Shown in pieces: positions 35,101 through 43,900 of a stretch of 64,000 bases of DNA. The notes under the pieces are model-generated. The model made no database searches. It was not told the DNA's origin and saw only the letters and a list, made by a program, of their open reading frames with translations. Source of the stretch: Acidobacteriota bacterium (lineage in GTDB: Bacteria; Acidobacteriota; Thermoanaerobaculia; Multivoradales; J023); the NCBI GenBank assembly GCA_029263395.1, contig JAJCXO010000194.1, positions 1 through 64,000 on the forward strand, written 5' to 3'. Both the position numbers and the translations under genes were made by a program. The stretch's first letter is position 1; each line of letters starts with the position of its first letter.

Positions 35101-37952
35101 TCGGAAGCTTCCTGTATCAATTCATTTGGCGCGACAACGCGGAGTGGTATCGCAAGATTCCGCTGCTGCGCGCCTCGGCCACGGTCGAGGAAGTCGAGTG
35201 GACCAAGTCCGGGGCATGGGTTGGTCCCAATCCGCCGGTCGTCGAGCCGAATGTTCAGCGGGTACAAGCGATGGACGCCTATTTTATGGGCAACAAGCTC
35301 TACCTGACGGTTTGGCGGGCGGACCGTCGTTATGTGCGGGTTGTTCCTTTCATCAACGGCGAGTTGCAGTGGGAAGCCACCGAGCCGATCATCGGTCCCA
35401 ACATCCTGGCGTCCGACAGTCACCACTTGGCGATCTTACCGGCACTCGGTATGACCATCGACAAACGGTGCAGTCGCAACTCTGCCCGACCGGGAGAGAC
35501 CGTGACTTACTTTATCGATGTCAAGAACACCAGCGATGTCGCCCTTTCCGTAAGGATCGACGACTCGTTGCTCAAGGAGTTCAAGACCATCACGCTGTTG
35601 CCGGGCCAGGCCGAAACCTGGAGACGCAACTATCCGATCCCGAACAACTCACCAAACACCATCGTCAACACTGCAACCGCCGTCGGTCACCCGTTGGTCT
35701 CCGACGCCGGCCAGGTGCGCGAGCCGGTTGTCGTCAAAGCGAGTCACAACCTCACCGTGCTGCGGGAGTTTGTGGGTCTCGACGTCAAGAAGACCGCTCG
35801 TCAAACAGTTGCCTCGCCAGGCGGTATCGTGGACTACATCTTCGAGATCACCAACACTGGCACGGTCGAACTGGGTGTCTCGTGGGTCGATACGAAGCTT
35901 GGTGGCGGTGATGCCGAGTTCATCATGGCTCCAGGGACCAACAGGTTCATTGAGGTCAAGTATCAAGTGCCAAAGGTTGGTGCCGATGTGTTGGAGAACA
36001 CCGTTACCGTGACTGGACGGGCCAATGGGCATCCGGCGGTGACAGCTTCCGACAGTCATTCGATGCCGGTCAAGCGTGAAGCTGGTCTCAGGCTGGAGAA
36101 GACGGCGAGCCAGGCGGTCGCACGACCAGGCTTGCCGGTGAACTACCAGTTCAAGCTGTCGAATATTGGTGATGTCTCGCTGGCCGTCGATCTCGACGAC
36201 TCGCTGATGGGCACCTTGCGGCGGCGTATCGACCTGGGGCCGGGGCAGAACGTGATCGTACGCGAGAACTATCTGGTGCCGATCGGTGCCAAGGGAGAGC
36301 TCGTGAACAAGGCGACCGCGGTTGCAACCTTCGAAGGCAAGATCATCAAAGCAGAGGACTCACACTCTATGCTGATCGAGGACGATCTGGATCTCGAGGT
36401 TGCGAAGGGATCGACCAAGGCATTGGTCGGGCCTGGTGGCTCAGTCACCTACCTTTACCGAGTCTCCAATCCGGGCAAGGTAGAGCTTGATGTGCTGTTG
36501 ACCGATGATCAGATCGGAATTATCTCCAATAGCATCAAACTGCCTCCTGGTAGCGAGCAGACGTTTACCCAGGCCTATGTTGTGCCTTTGGATGCTAGGG
36601 ACGAGGTCGTCAACATCGCCACTGCCACAGGCACAGCAGCCGACGGACGTCGGATCGTGCGAAAGGCAGAATGGCGAATTCCGGTACGTCCGGACGCTGG
36701 CCTCAAGGTGGTGAAGACCGCCAAGGAAGGGGTGGCCGTGCCGGGTGGTACCGTCAACTACTCCTTCAGTGTCACCAACACTGGCGATATCCCGTTGGCA
36801 GTGACTTGGGAGGACTCGCTATTGGGAGCTCTGTCGTCGATCGCGAACCTGAGTCCGGGTTCGACCTTCGATATCCCGAACCTGAGTTACAAAATTCCTT
36901 CGACTACGGCAGAAGATCTGAGTCTGCTGACCAGCACGGTAACAGCGACTGGAACACCGGCTGAAGGTGAGCCGGTGACCGATCAAGTGGAGCACACGCT
37001 GGCATTCCAGCGCACGGCCGGCTTGAGCGTCGTACGGAGCATCGTCGGGACGGCGAAACGAGGAGGCACGGTGACCTATCGTTACTCAGTCGCCAACACC
37101 GGTCACTTGACGTTGACGGTGACTCTCAGCGATTCCGTTCTGGGTATCGTTGGCGATCCTTTTGTGCTCGCCCCAGGAGGCACGCAGCAGGTGGAGAAGG
37201 GCTCTGACCTGGCTGCGGCCGAAACCGACACTAAGGTTGGTACTGTGGTCGCAACTGGCGTCACTGCCGACAACCAAGTGGTGACGGACGAACACACGTC
37301 GAGTGTCACCCCGGCCACGCTCGGCCTGGCACTGACCAAAACGTCGATTCCCGCTACCGCAGCGCCAAATACGGTTGTCAACTACCTCTTCGATATCACC
37401 AATACCGGTGAGGCTTCCCTGACGGTCGGCCAAGTGGTTGACGACAAGCTAGGAGTGGTCGGTAATCCAGGACGCTTGGAGCCCGGTGCCAAGTTGCCGA
37501 TGGGTAGCTTCTTCACCGTTCCGGAGGAAACGCTGATCGGTTCGACGATCAACAACCAGGTGACTGCGACAGGAACTTCGGACGAAGGTGTCGAGGTAAC
37601 CGCCACGGCTAACCATGTCCTGCAGATCGTCAGCGGTCAGCCGAGCGACAGTGATGTGATCTTGCTGGTTCCAGGCCCGGATCTAGAACCGGTGTCGGAT
37701 GGCGGCGACGTCGGACTAGCAGCTTCATCAACTGTGGCAGTGTCTGACCAAGAAGAGGGGGAAGTCGAGGTTGCCGATTTCACGGAGATCTCGGGTATCG
37801 GGCCGGTGCGAGCGAAAGGGCTCACCGAGGCCGGGATCATGACATTCAGCGATCTGAGTGATACTTCGGTAGAGCGCCTGCGCGACCTCTTTCCGAGTGT
37901 AAGTGAAGATACGTTGAGTCAATGGAAGGCTGACGCTGCGGAGCGGACTTGA
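29190..37952 (+). CDS. Giant 2920-aa eCIS repeat protein (putative fibre) with C-terminal helix-hairpin-helix
   Basis: The largest protein of the window. Residues ~32-110 hold the N-terminal domain shared with three neighbours (VRPQFFCGQLLTDEDLTSLV, RYRHGWGVVTGLEV, VTPGYAIDHKGHDIL). From residue ~438 to ~2811 I count 16 Ig-like repeats of about 105 aa, each like 'L.VEKT....A.PGE.V.Y.F...N.G...L.V...D..LG', closing with 'VPxxAxGxLxNxATVxG...ASHSL' (DUF11/CARDB-like by resemblance). Repeats 5, 6 and 9 carry Trp-rich insertions of about 200-240 aa at the same point. Residues ~2864-2918 are a helix-hairpin-helix-like domain (FTEISGIGPVRAKGLTEAG). There is no signal peptide. I infer a long flexible fibre or receptor-binding arm. 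Confidence 0.85.
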   Translation: MTTPKHGLDLSASQLLADNKGTDSKCDDHDDCSSAIVRPQFFCGQLLTDEDLTSLVDWTRDRLRLARYRHGWGVVTGLEVECVPQTASRVRVTPGYAIDHKGHDILVGAAAEIDLAAACEKELHKGLCGEQGGDKSLDSDLDRPLPIPMPPSGDGQTFAVDLSLHYREIPAEPQSALGSSSCKEIAECEFSRVEESFELAWTPALLRSNPLATNAQRWLEEYRKTLEVLSQIRQAFVDVGGRGNDIRQRLLDWIDLHPPTQFCFIRSLVCNLEASELANEKKLAEVLFWLVQDRRNAFVARTVECVPESAGVLLARVYMSAGAAGGCRVERIDTHQPNRRPLHRDRWPAPSGQVNLAGWLWHQKGDVCTALDDLGVEVRRQVDFELPATLQELEERLDDDPWTPCGKPVCLEVYAPHDKDDLLGERVVGFRCDEVPLGLQVEKTSVQSVARAGEVVIYKFTLHNTGEGALTIELKDSLIGLVTSAIHLIPKATTVVTGAYVVPPDASGTLSNEVVAIGRSDDDREVLATASHSLNVETGELKLTKSANKSAALPGERVTYTFELFNDRSTPVRIKELSDSVLGSISTDFEVSPQEDRTFQRSYVVPTDVGQELTNTATVTGQTSDGQPLSLSVSHTLLIRERVLFTLDKETVETSAIPGQDVTYRFTLENKGNIPVTVDLDDSLLGAVGDAIVLAAGQQQVIDQAYTVPETTGRDLRNLATAVGRSTDGQALTVEAKHTLPIVTDGSIDIAKSCDRDIALPGDIVQYTFDLSNTGRASVSVTATDDLLGEVISNHPLQPGENHQATVDFEVPLDALGRIDNEVTAVAEAASGATFESKDRHSLRVVKEGLTVTKTCDINPARPNENVGYNFKIRNLLDVDVLVDVTDDLLGELATDENIRPGQVYETKRPFVVPADATGTITNTVTAIARGSRDGSQLPGSGSVIAATGYLVPNQPQIQPASLVPQPTSLLMQVIWQGEIGWTRKVPILRDIPQWDQAGGWGPHTLSETYPGTGEFQAVSSFVTGSLLFTWMIRGGELWTKADLVPGGPPPPADLSRPWQLEVGVSFPTSGEVDAMMVYVLGGSVHVQMWSDAQKWTGSLPLSGATRFQEISNWVGPDAVPEYPGSGDVHAHFGVVSGRSFYESVWRDEQEYQRVVPINNSNEVVWLKGRIWTGLDFEIIATDTHDLRIGPEVALRVVKTCDKPIAESGERVGYNFEIFNDGTESLAIWASDNQFGSLLADKLLAGGESLSLDRFLTVPSNPDLKRLENTVTVLGRGARQGSGIPGNEYVLGSTAYFVANRYYQEVWTKNTVWRRSMPVQRGTIYWHAADAWTPEKQNFVTSGELQAVATFVLDNQLHIWVWRANQLLTRTVSIINGQLRYDRQGPWKPAGVADHFPGTSTIDAMAAYVLDNSVRLTFVRGQQIWTRKLAIINKVIRWDRSVWDGPVEVRNLPGGRPLQSYATELIAGRLYESYWRGQIQWQRSIPIINGEPRADRSEPWTNLNIKVTASDSHVLTVNQALRLLKTCSTNIASRGEVVTYTFEVTNLGASPASVYSIEDDWLKTIPITLKKPLESGESFTVSRDFEVPKIAVDPLVNVATVKATSPDRRQLEATASHTLQIRQAPELVLTKQCKQSQAHRGDFVHYIFGMTNNSQETMWIYRLEDSVLGIVPLFNQKAADPSTEIDEFRPLDQLQLDPGETHRLERSYQIPKDAPNPLVNKATVRARAHQREFRASASHSLTVEPAAQVTIDKTCDVNPASPGATVNYTFDVYNGGATELHAQVFDDLLGLIGPIDLKPQQSSTLKTSFEVPKNAKGEIINTASVITNGGDDDVLPGTGELQARATYLGLHRDILQYKGYLRQLLWRGGQQWYRVVPSSGGVIQWHLARPWVNFQKHIVPGPGKVQAASFYILGNRSAFSVWIDNKRWVRLFPLRNELIDATNPVDPWIGAGTLANYPGRGDIQAEATQRVGSFLYQFIWRDNAEWYRKIPLLRASATVEEVEWTKSGAWVGPNPPVVEPNVQRVQAMDAYFMGNKLYLTVWRADRRYVRVVPFINGELQWEATEPIIGPNILASDSHHLAILPALGMTIDKRCSRNSARPGETVTYFIDVKNTSDVALSVRIDDSLLKEFKTITLLPGQAETWRRNYPIPNNSPNTIVNTATAVGHPLVSDAGQVREPVVVKASHNLTVLREFVGLDVKKTARQTVASPGGIVDYIFEITNTGTVELGVSWVDTKLGGGDAEFIMAPGTNRFIEVKYQVPKVGADVLENTVTVTGRANGHPAVTASDSHSMPVKREAGLRLEKTASQAVARPGLPVNYQFKLSNIGDVSLAVDLDDSLMGTLRRRIDLGPGQNVIVRENYLVPIGAKGELVNKATAVATFEGKIIKAEDSHSMLIEDDLDLEVAKGSTKALVGPGGSVTYLYRVSNPGKVELDVLLTDDQIGIISNSIKLPPGSEQTFTQAYVVPLDARDEVVNIATATGTAADGRRIVRKAEWRIPVRPDAGLKVVKTAKEGVAVPGGTVNYSFSVTNTGDIPLAVTWEDSLLGALSSIANLSPGSTFDIPNLSYKIPSTTAEDLSLLTSTVTATGTPAEGEPVTDQVEHTLAFQRTAGLSVVRSIVGTAKRGGTVTYRYSVANTGHLTLTVTLSDSVLGIVGDPFVLAPGGTQQVEKGSDLAAAETDTKVGTVVATGVTADNQVVTDEHTSSVTPATLGLALTKTSIPATAAPNTVVNYLFDITNTGEASLTVGQVVDDKLGVVGNPGRLEPGAKLPMGSFFTVPEETLIGSTINNQVTATGTSDEGVEVTATANHVLQIVSGQPSDSDVILLVPGPDLEPVSDGGDVGLAASSTVAVSDQEEGEVEVADFTEISGIGPVRAKGLTEAGIMTFSDLSDTSVERLRDLFPSVSEDTLSQWKADAAERT
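30501..37625 (+). repeat. Array of 16 Ig-like (~105-aa) coding repeats with three inserted Trp-rich modules
   Basis: Protein-level tandem repeats inside the giant gene. Inserted modules lie at about nt 32010-32740, 33040-33720 and 34690-35410, and each resumes its host repeat with a D-S/T-H-x-L strand (TDTHDLRI, SDSHVLTV, SDSHHLAI). The modules contain recurring W-xxx-W strands (VWTKNTVWRRSMPVQRGTIY; LLWRGGQQWYRVVPSSGGVI) suggestive of a beta-propeller. Nucleotide identity between repeats is low, so the array is old. Confidence 0.8.
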
Positions 37953-37993
37953 GGTCTGTGACGTGGCGAACCAGAGAGAGAGGGGGGGGTAAA

Positions 37994-39502
37994 TTGAGCC
38001 TTCCACGGACACGTTGGCGCGAGCGTCAAACGCTACAAGCGGACGACCTACAAGCTGAGCAGGATTACAAGATAGACCTGCGTAGGCGTCATAACCTCAG
38101 CCATCATGGCTGGGGTGTCGTCCGCGGCCTGACGCTCGTACCGACGGTTTCCGGAGTGTCGGTCGAGCCAGGGTTGGGAAGCGATGGCTATGGCCGAGAG
38201 GTTCTGTTGCCGGCTCGACTCGAGCTCTCGGCAGACTTGCTGCGCAAGGCGCTCGGTGAGTTGGTCGGATCAGATGTAGATCGTCCGGTCTTGGCACTCT
38301 GGATCTTGTACGGGTGTCGTCCCGGAACCGAGGGCGAGTCGGGTTCGGCCGTGAATGGGAAGCATCGTCGCTCGCATGAAGAGTGTCGGCTGCGCTTGAC
38401 CTCTCATGTTGCGGTCGATCCTCGTCGACCTCCCGGTGTTCCGGATGATGAACTCGGGCAAAGGACTCATCTTCCATCAATACGCGATCCTGCGCTCGAG
38501 TGGCCGGTTTACCTTGGCGCGATTGAAGCCGCACCAGGTGACTCGAAGGAGTTCTTGATCGATCTTTCGCTTCGTCCATTGGTCACGCTGACTGGAACAG
38601 AGGTCAGGGATCCGGGGGGCCGAGCCAAAGTAAGAATTGCCGACCCGAAGGGAAGACAACCCTTCGAGGTGGCACTGCGCAAGTCGGATGGGGAGATGGT
38701 CGAACGGTTGTGCCTCGACCGTCGGGCAAACGCTACCCTGCGTGGCAGCTGCCGTGCGGGAGTGGTCACTGCCCCCAGCGTTGTTCTTGGATCCCCTTCG
38801 GGGCCATTGACACCGCCAGGTGCTGGCAGGATCGATCGCTCCGTGGATGAAGAGGGGGGGCGCGAGCAGCTGCGAATAACCCTCGGGCATCCGAGCGAAG
38901 CGGAAGAGCCAGCATCGTCCCGGCTGTGCATCGGGCCTTCCAATGCACCGTCTCTGAGAGTGGATGCCGACCGCAAAACGTGGGTCGCAAACCTGAAGGT
39001 CCGCGGTCGGGTTCGGCAAGGTCCCATCCCGGCCGATCCTGGAGATCCGCGGTTTGCATCCGCGATTACGGAAGGCTGGCTCAATACCCTTGCCGCGACT
39101 GTCGCCAGCAAGGCAGCGCGCGATCCGGACACCATTCGACTAGACCTCTTGGTACCCGAGTTCGTCACCGAAGGCGAGCCCGTGCCGTTCACTGTGACCT
39201 TGAGAAATCCGGGGACCACACGGCTTGAAGACTGTCGTGTTTTTCTCACGCTCTATCCGAGCTCGGGCGACCACAAGCGAGAGGTTTATCCGAAGCGATT
39301 TTCCAAGGATCAGCCGATGATCCATCTAGATCCCGACCAATGGCTGCCTTTTCAAGGCGAATCAGATCCTGTAACCGGTGCCGGCTTGGTTCTGTTGCGG
39401 ATCGAAGCCGTAGCCTTCGTTCCCAGTGGAGACAGTGTCAGGGGACTGGCTGAGGCACAGGTGAAGGTCTTCAGCGCGCAGGGTGCGCCGTCGATTCCTT
39501 AG
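37994..39502 (+). CDS. eCIS peripheral protein B (shared N-terminal domain, 502 aa)
   Basis: A 502-aa protein if it starts at TTG 37994, which follows a G8 ribosome-binding stretch; an in-frame TTG at 37949 overlapping the giant gene is the alternative. The shared N-terminal domain is clear: TLQADDLQAEQDYKIDLRRR, HHGWGVVRGLTLVP, VEPGLGSDGYGREVLLPARL. The rest is Arg- and Gly-rich with beta character and ends in an Ig-like region (PVPFTVTLRNPGTTRLEDCR) like the repeats of the giant protein. Residues ~90-330 show no family I recognise. Inferred to be part of the baseplate periphery; it may form hetero-oligomers with proteins A and C. Confidence 0.75.
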   Translation: MSLPRTRWRERQTLQADDLQAEQDYKIDLRRRHNLSHHGWGVVRGLTLVPTVSGVSVEPGLGSDGYGREVLLPARLELSADLLRKALGELVGSDVDRPVLALWILYGCRPGTEGESGSAVNGKHRRSHEECRLRLTSHVAVDPRRPPGVPDDELGQRTHLPSIRDPALEWPVYLGAIEAAPGDSKEFLIDLSLRPLVTLTGTEVRDPGGRAKVRIADPKGRQPFEVALRKSDGEMVERLCLDRRANATLRGSCRAGVVTAPSVVLGSPSGPLTPPGAGRIDRSVDEEGGREQLRITLGHPSEAEEPASSRLCIGPSNAPSLRVDADRKTWVANLKVRGRVRQGPIPADPGDPRFASAITEGWLNTLAATVASKAARDPDTIRLDLLVPEFVTEGEPVPFTVTLRNPGTTRLEDCRVFLTLYPSSGDHKREVYPKRFSKDQPMIHLDPDQWLPFQGESDPVTGAGLVLLRIEAVAFVPSGDSVRGLAEAQVKVFSAQGAPSIP

Positions 39503-39521
39503 CGATCCGTGGAGACCAGAT

Positions 39522-40856
39522 ATGACCCAGATGAGCATTGCCCGTGTCCATTATTTTGACCGTCAGTTCTTGCGCACCGAGGACTTTGTCGACGAGCAGA
39601 ACTATCACCTGGCGATGCGTCGCCGTCACAATATTGGCCACCATACGTGGGGGATCGTCAGTGGCCTGGATCTAGTCCTGGACGATGATGCAAGGCCAGC
39701 AGTAGCCGAAGGACTCGCAATTGATGGTTATGGCCGCGAGTTGATTCTGCCTGAGCGCTCGCGTCTCGGTGTGGCAGCATTTGACGAAAGAGATACTGAT
39801 GAGCTCGATGTCTGGTTGTTGTACGACCGGGTTGGAAGCGAGCCGACGCCACCGGGATACCTACCACCCGGGCAGGCCGAGGGTTCGTTCTATCGATGGC
39901 GTGAGACGCCCCTCTTGCGTCTCGACCAGATCAATGTCAGTGCCAGTTACCGTCAGCCTCCGAGTGTGCCCGAAGGTGATCTTGATTTTGACCCCAGTCG
40001 GGTTCCCATCGACGAGGTTAGCCAAGACTGGCCGGTGTTTATCGGCCGAGTGCGGCGCCAACAGAGCGCTGACAGCACCATCTATACCGTTGACAATACG
40101 GGCCGACCCTACGCCGGGCTGATCGGCTCTGCGGTTGTCGCGCCGGGTGAAGGGCGCGGCCGAATGGAGATCGGTGGAGAAGGCTCTAACGATACCGGTT
40201 TTGCGGTTTATCTCCCGGATCGTGAAGAGCCCGCGCTGTCAATCGATCAAGATGGAAATCTCGACATCCGCGGTGCGATGGGAATTGAGGGCTCTCTAGA
40301 GGTTCACGAAGGAGCTCTCGAGCTTGGTGTCCCTTCGAAGTCAGACCGACAAACACCGCGGCCCTGGAGCATCTACCGGGCCCTGATCGATGCTCGGACA
40401 GGGCAAGAAGAGCTCCGGATCGAGATGGGTGCTGGTGCCAACGATGTCGTGATCGGTACCTGGTCCGCTGAGGACGAGAGCTTTGTTCCTTGCCTGACGG
40501 TGTCCGCCAACGGAGACGTAACGATCCATGGTGACCTCGAGGTCCTCGGCAAGATCCATGAGCAAGGTGAAGAACTGCAAGTGTCCAGGCGTTTTTCCAG
40601 CGATGCAGAGCAGATCCTACTCTCGAACTTCGTGAGTGGTGTCAGCGCCAGTAACGTACTACTCGATGGTGCGCCGCGGCTCGTCGCGCCGACCGAGAAG
40701 CCCGTTGCTGCCACCGACCCGCTCGATGCCGCAGTCCGGGAGCTAGCGGCAAATCCTGTCCAGCTCCGAGCCTTCGCCAGCCTTCTCCAGGCTGAAGGAG
40801 ACCTCGGTAAACGGCTCTGTCAAGTTTTGGAGGACGGTGCTCAGGGTCTTCGTTGA
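39522..40856 (+). CDS. eCIS peripheral protein C (shared N-terminal domain, 444 aa, fibre-like centre)
   Basis: A 444-aa protein from ATG 39522, with GGAG 7 bases upstream. The N-terminal domain (VHYFDRQFLRTEDFVDEQNY, RRRHNIGHHTWGIVSGLDLV, GLAIDGYGRELILPERS) is the best example of the four. A central region (QDGNLDIRGAMGIEGSLEVH, VTIHGDLEVLGKI) has the repetitive 'xIxGxLxVxG' strands common in trimeric phage tail fibres. A helical C-terminus follows (DPLDAAVRELAANPVQLRAF). It has no signal peptide. I infer a short fibre or wedge decoration; a structural search would test this. Confidence 0.77.
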   Translation: MTQMSIARVHYFDRQFLRTEDFVDEQNYHLAMRRRHNIGHHTWGIVSGLDLVLDDDARPAVAEGLAIDGYGRELILPERSRLGVAAFDERDTDELDVWLLYDRVGSEPTPPGYLPPGQAEGSFYRWRETPLLRLDQINVSASYRQPPSVPEGDLDFDPSRVPIDEVSQDWPVFIGRVRRQQSADSTIYTVDNTGRPYAGLIGSAVVAPGEGRGRMEIGGEGSNDTGFAVYLPDREEPALSIDQDGNLDIRGAMGIEGSLEVHEGALELGVPSKSDRQTPRPWSIYRALIDARTGQEELRIEMGAGANDVVIGTWSAEDESFVPCLTVSANGDVTIHGDLEVLGKIHEQGEELQVSRRFSSDAEQILLSNFVSGVSASNVLLDGAPRLVAPTEKPVAATDPLDAAVRELAANPVQLRAFASLLQAEGDLGKRLCQVLEDGAQGLR

Positions 40857-40905
40857 CTTTGGCTCTCACGGACTTTGGCTCATGGACCTTGGTCTCTAAC
40901 TGATT

Positions 40906-43900
40906 ATGGACTGCACGATCCAACGACTGCATAGCCGCTATCGGCCGCTCGCTCGGCGCGATGCCTTGCCACGGATGAGCGAGCGTCTCGACCGCGTGAG
41001 TCGGCACCAGCTACCTTCGATGCTCGGTGCGTCGTTGGACCGAGCTCTTGCGGATGATCCGGCCGTCTACGTACTGAGACATCTTGATGCGAACCTGGCA
41101 CTACATGTCTCTAGCGTGATCGCAGACACCGAGTTGGCACATCGCTGGGCGGCAAAGTTGACTGGCGCGATCTTGCGCCGGATAGCACAAGGTGTAGACC
41201 AAGACGCTGAGATTATGCGGTTTGCCGACCCGGTCGACTATCGAGCGAGCTTTATCCTAGATCTACTCGAGGGTCGGGCCTGGGATCTTTGGTTCTACGA
41301 TTCTTTTGAGAGATATCGTGTGTTCGGGACGGCTCGTACGGTGCAAGCCGTGTTGCTCGAGGATCGTGAGCAGCTACCTGCTATCTTGGCCGAATTGATG
41401 CGCCGAGGTGCCTTCGAGAGGGTCTTGGATAGTCTGGGGACCGACCTGATGGTGGAGATCTGGCGCCAGGGTCTTGCTGGTCTCTTGATAGACGATCCAA
41501 GCGCTACACGGCCGTTGTTCGCGGCAGCAATCGATCTAGTCGATCGCCTCGAGATGTGGACGGGATCTCGCCCCAACCCGCATACCTTGTTCGAAGAATT
41601 TGTTGCTCTCCAGCCAACGGTGGTCGACTGGCAAGATCGGCGGAGTTTGGCTCATGGAGTGTTCGAAGCCTGGCGCTTTTTGGCTGACCAGGGTGAGCTG
41701 AAGCTGTCGTTTTCGACCGATGGAGAGTCAACAGAGGGTGCACCAGAAGCGTTGGGGACCGCCGCACTGTCGAGCCTAGATTGGCTCGACAGTGCTTGGC
41801 TTGCGGCAGAACTGAGCCGGTGGGCGAAAGACTCGGAAGCCGCCACGTTGACGCTAGCTAGCGGTAGTGCCTACTCCCCAGCAGTCTCGAGACCTCTGTC
41901 TGGTGGCGACCGCCAAGCGAGTGCAGCAGGTTCTGTACCTCGAGATGGAGGAGCATCAAACCTGAGGCCTCAGTCTGGCGAGAAACTGTCGAGTACCGGG
42001 TTGCGGGGAGAGTCTGTGCAGGAAGCTGGTGCGGTGTCGCAGGTGGACAGCGTACCTCAGGCCGACATCGTGTCGCAGGCTGACATCGTGTCGCAGGCAG
42101 ATATCGCTTCGCAGGCTGGGGCGGCCAGCTCAGCTGTAAGGGCTGCCGCACCGGCTGAAGAGAACGCTGAGGTACTCGAGCGTGCATCCGGACCGAAGGT
42201 TCGAGTCGATAGAGCCACAACGACAGGATCGCATGGTGATGCTGAACCGAGGCTCGATAGCTCGAAGCCTGTCTCGAGGCCATCGCATCCTGAACATGAC
42301 TCGGAGCCTTCCACGCACGAGATACAAGGCCGGCGTCTCGAGGGCGATTCGATGGGTGGCGCGGAGACCGACGACGATCAGAAGAGTTTCGATTCGGAAT
42401 CCGGCAACACCGCACCGATGCACCAGAAAATTGATGTCGAAAGGCTGGTCTCGCCATCCAGGTCAGGTTTTGATGCATCGGCAGCGAAGAGTCGAGTTGT
42501 CGAGGTTGAGGCTGGGGTGTCCGGCGGGTCCTCCATACTTGAAACTGCTCAGTCCTCGCTCGAGATTCAACCCGGCTCTCCGTCCGGCAAGAGCGACGCG
42601 CGGTGTGGACCCGAACACCTGACGTCAGACTCGGCTGCGTCGGTGCAACAAAGAGAGTTGCTGGAGACTGGTGTCACAGCTGAGGCGGAGCAGCAATCCG
42701 CTGAAGTCACATCGGTCTCCGGAGATGAATCCCTCGTGCCGGGTAGACCTTCAGAGGTGCCCGATCGATCAAACGAGTCGAGCGCGATCAACAAACCGAC
42801 CCAAAGGCAACCGCAGGCTCTACCCTCTCGGCCGGTGGCCTCTGGCCCGACACCTCGTCAGCGGAGATTGCTGAGGGACTTGAGATCCTCACTGGTGCGG
42901 AGCCTTGGCAGCTTGGATCGATCCCACCCTAAAGCAGCTTCTAATGCGCTGCGACTCTACGGTGGTCTAATCGCCGACTCACCGCGTTGGAGTGGCGATT
43001 CCTTGGTCAAACCAATGATCGAGAGCCTGTTGACAGCCTGGGCGCACTTGCAGTCGGCTAGCTCAGCATCCATAGCCCTACTTCGACTGCGCGAAGGTCG
43101 GGTCGAGGACGCCCTCCGTTTGTTACCCGAAACGGAGCGGGAAGGTGCCGAGGACAGCCTGAGGATTCTTGCTGGTTTTGGTGAGCCGGGCAAAGACGTT
43201 GTAGAACAGCTCCTCGGTGTGGCCTCGCAGCCCTCGACACTGAGTTCAGCGAGCCACTCGAGGAGTCGAGGAGAAATCTACAGTCCTTGCGCCGGCCTAT
43301 TCCTGTTGGCTCGGGCAGTCGAAGAAGTACGTCTCGCATCACTGGTGGCCGAAAGTCGTTTGCCTCTAGCCGACTTCGGGCCCGAGCTAGGGGCGATTCT
43401 GTTGACGTTAGGGCTGTGTTGGGGTGGCGACGCGGCGGCTGACGGAGACTCGATCGACCCGGGTCTCGGTCTGCTAGCCGGATTCACCGAACCACCGTCG
43501 GTCCCAGAGCTGCGCGCTGCTTGGAGTGGCGTCGAATCGGATCACTGTGATGAGTTTCAGCAGGCTCTCCTTCGACTCTTGGCAGGTCAACGTGTGGTTC
43601 GTGGCAGAACCCTCGAACTATTCCAGCTACCGGCTGCGGATGCTGAGTCAACCGTGATTGCCGGTCTTGATGGTGGCGGTATCTGGCCATTGGGGCGGGT
43701 ACTGCAGCCGGAGAGCGATCTCGAAGAGTTAATGGCGGGTTGGATCGAACGGTGCGAACGAGCTTGTGGTCATCAGCCCGATGAAGTGACCTACGACACT
43801 TCGCTCGAGGCGCGATTCACCAAGCCCGTTGCGATGGGTGCAAGAAATGAAGCGCCGAAGCCTGGCGAGACGCCGCGAAATAGAGCGACTGACGTGCACC

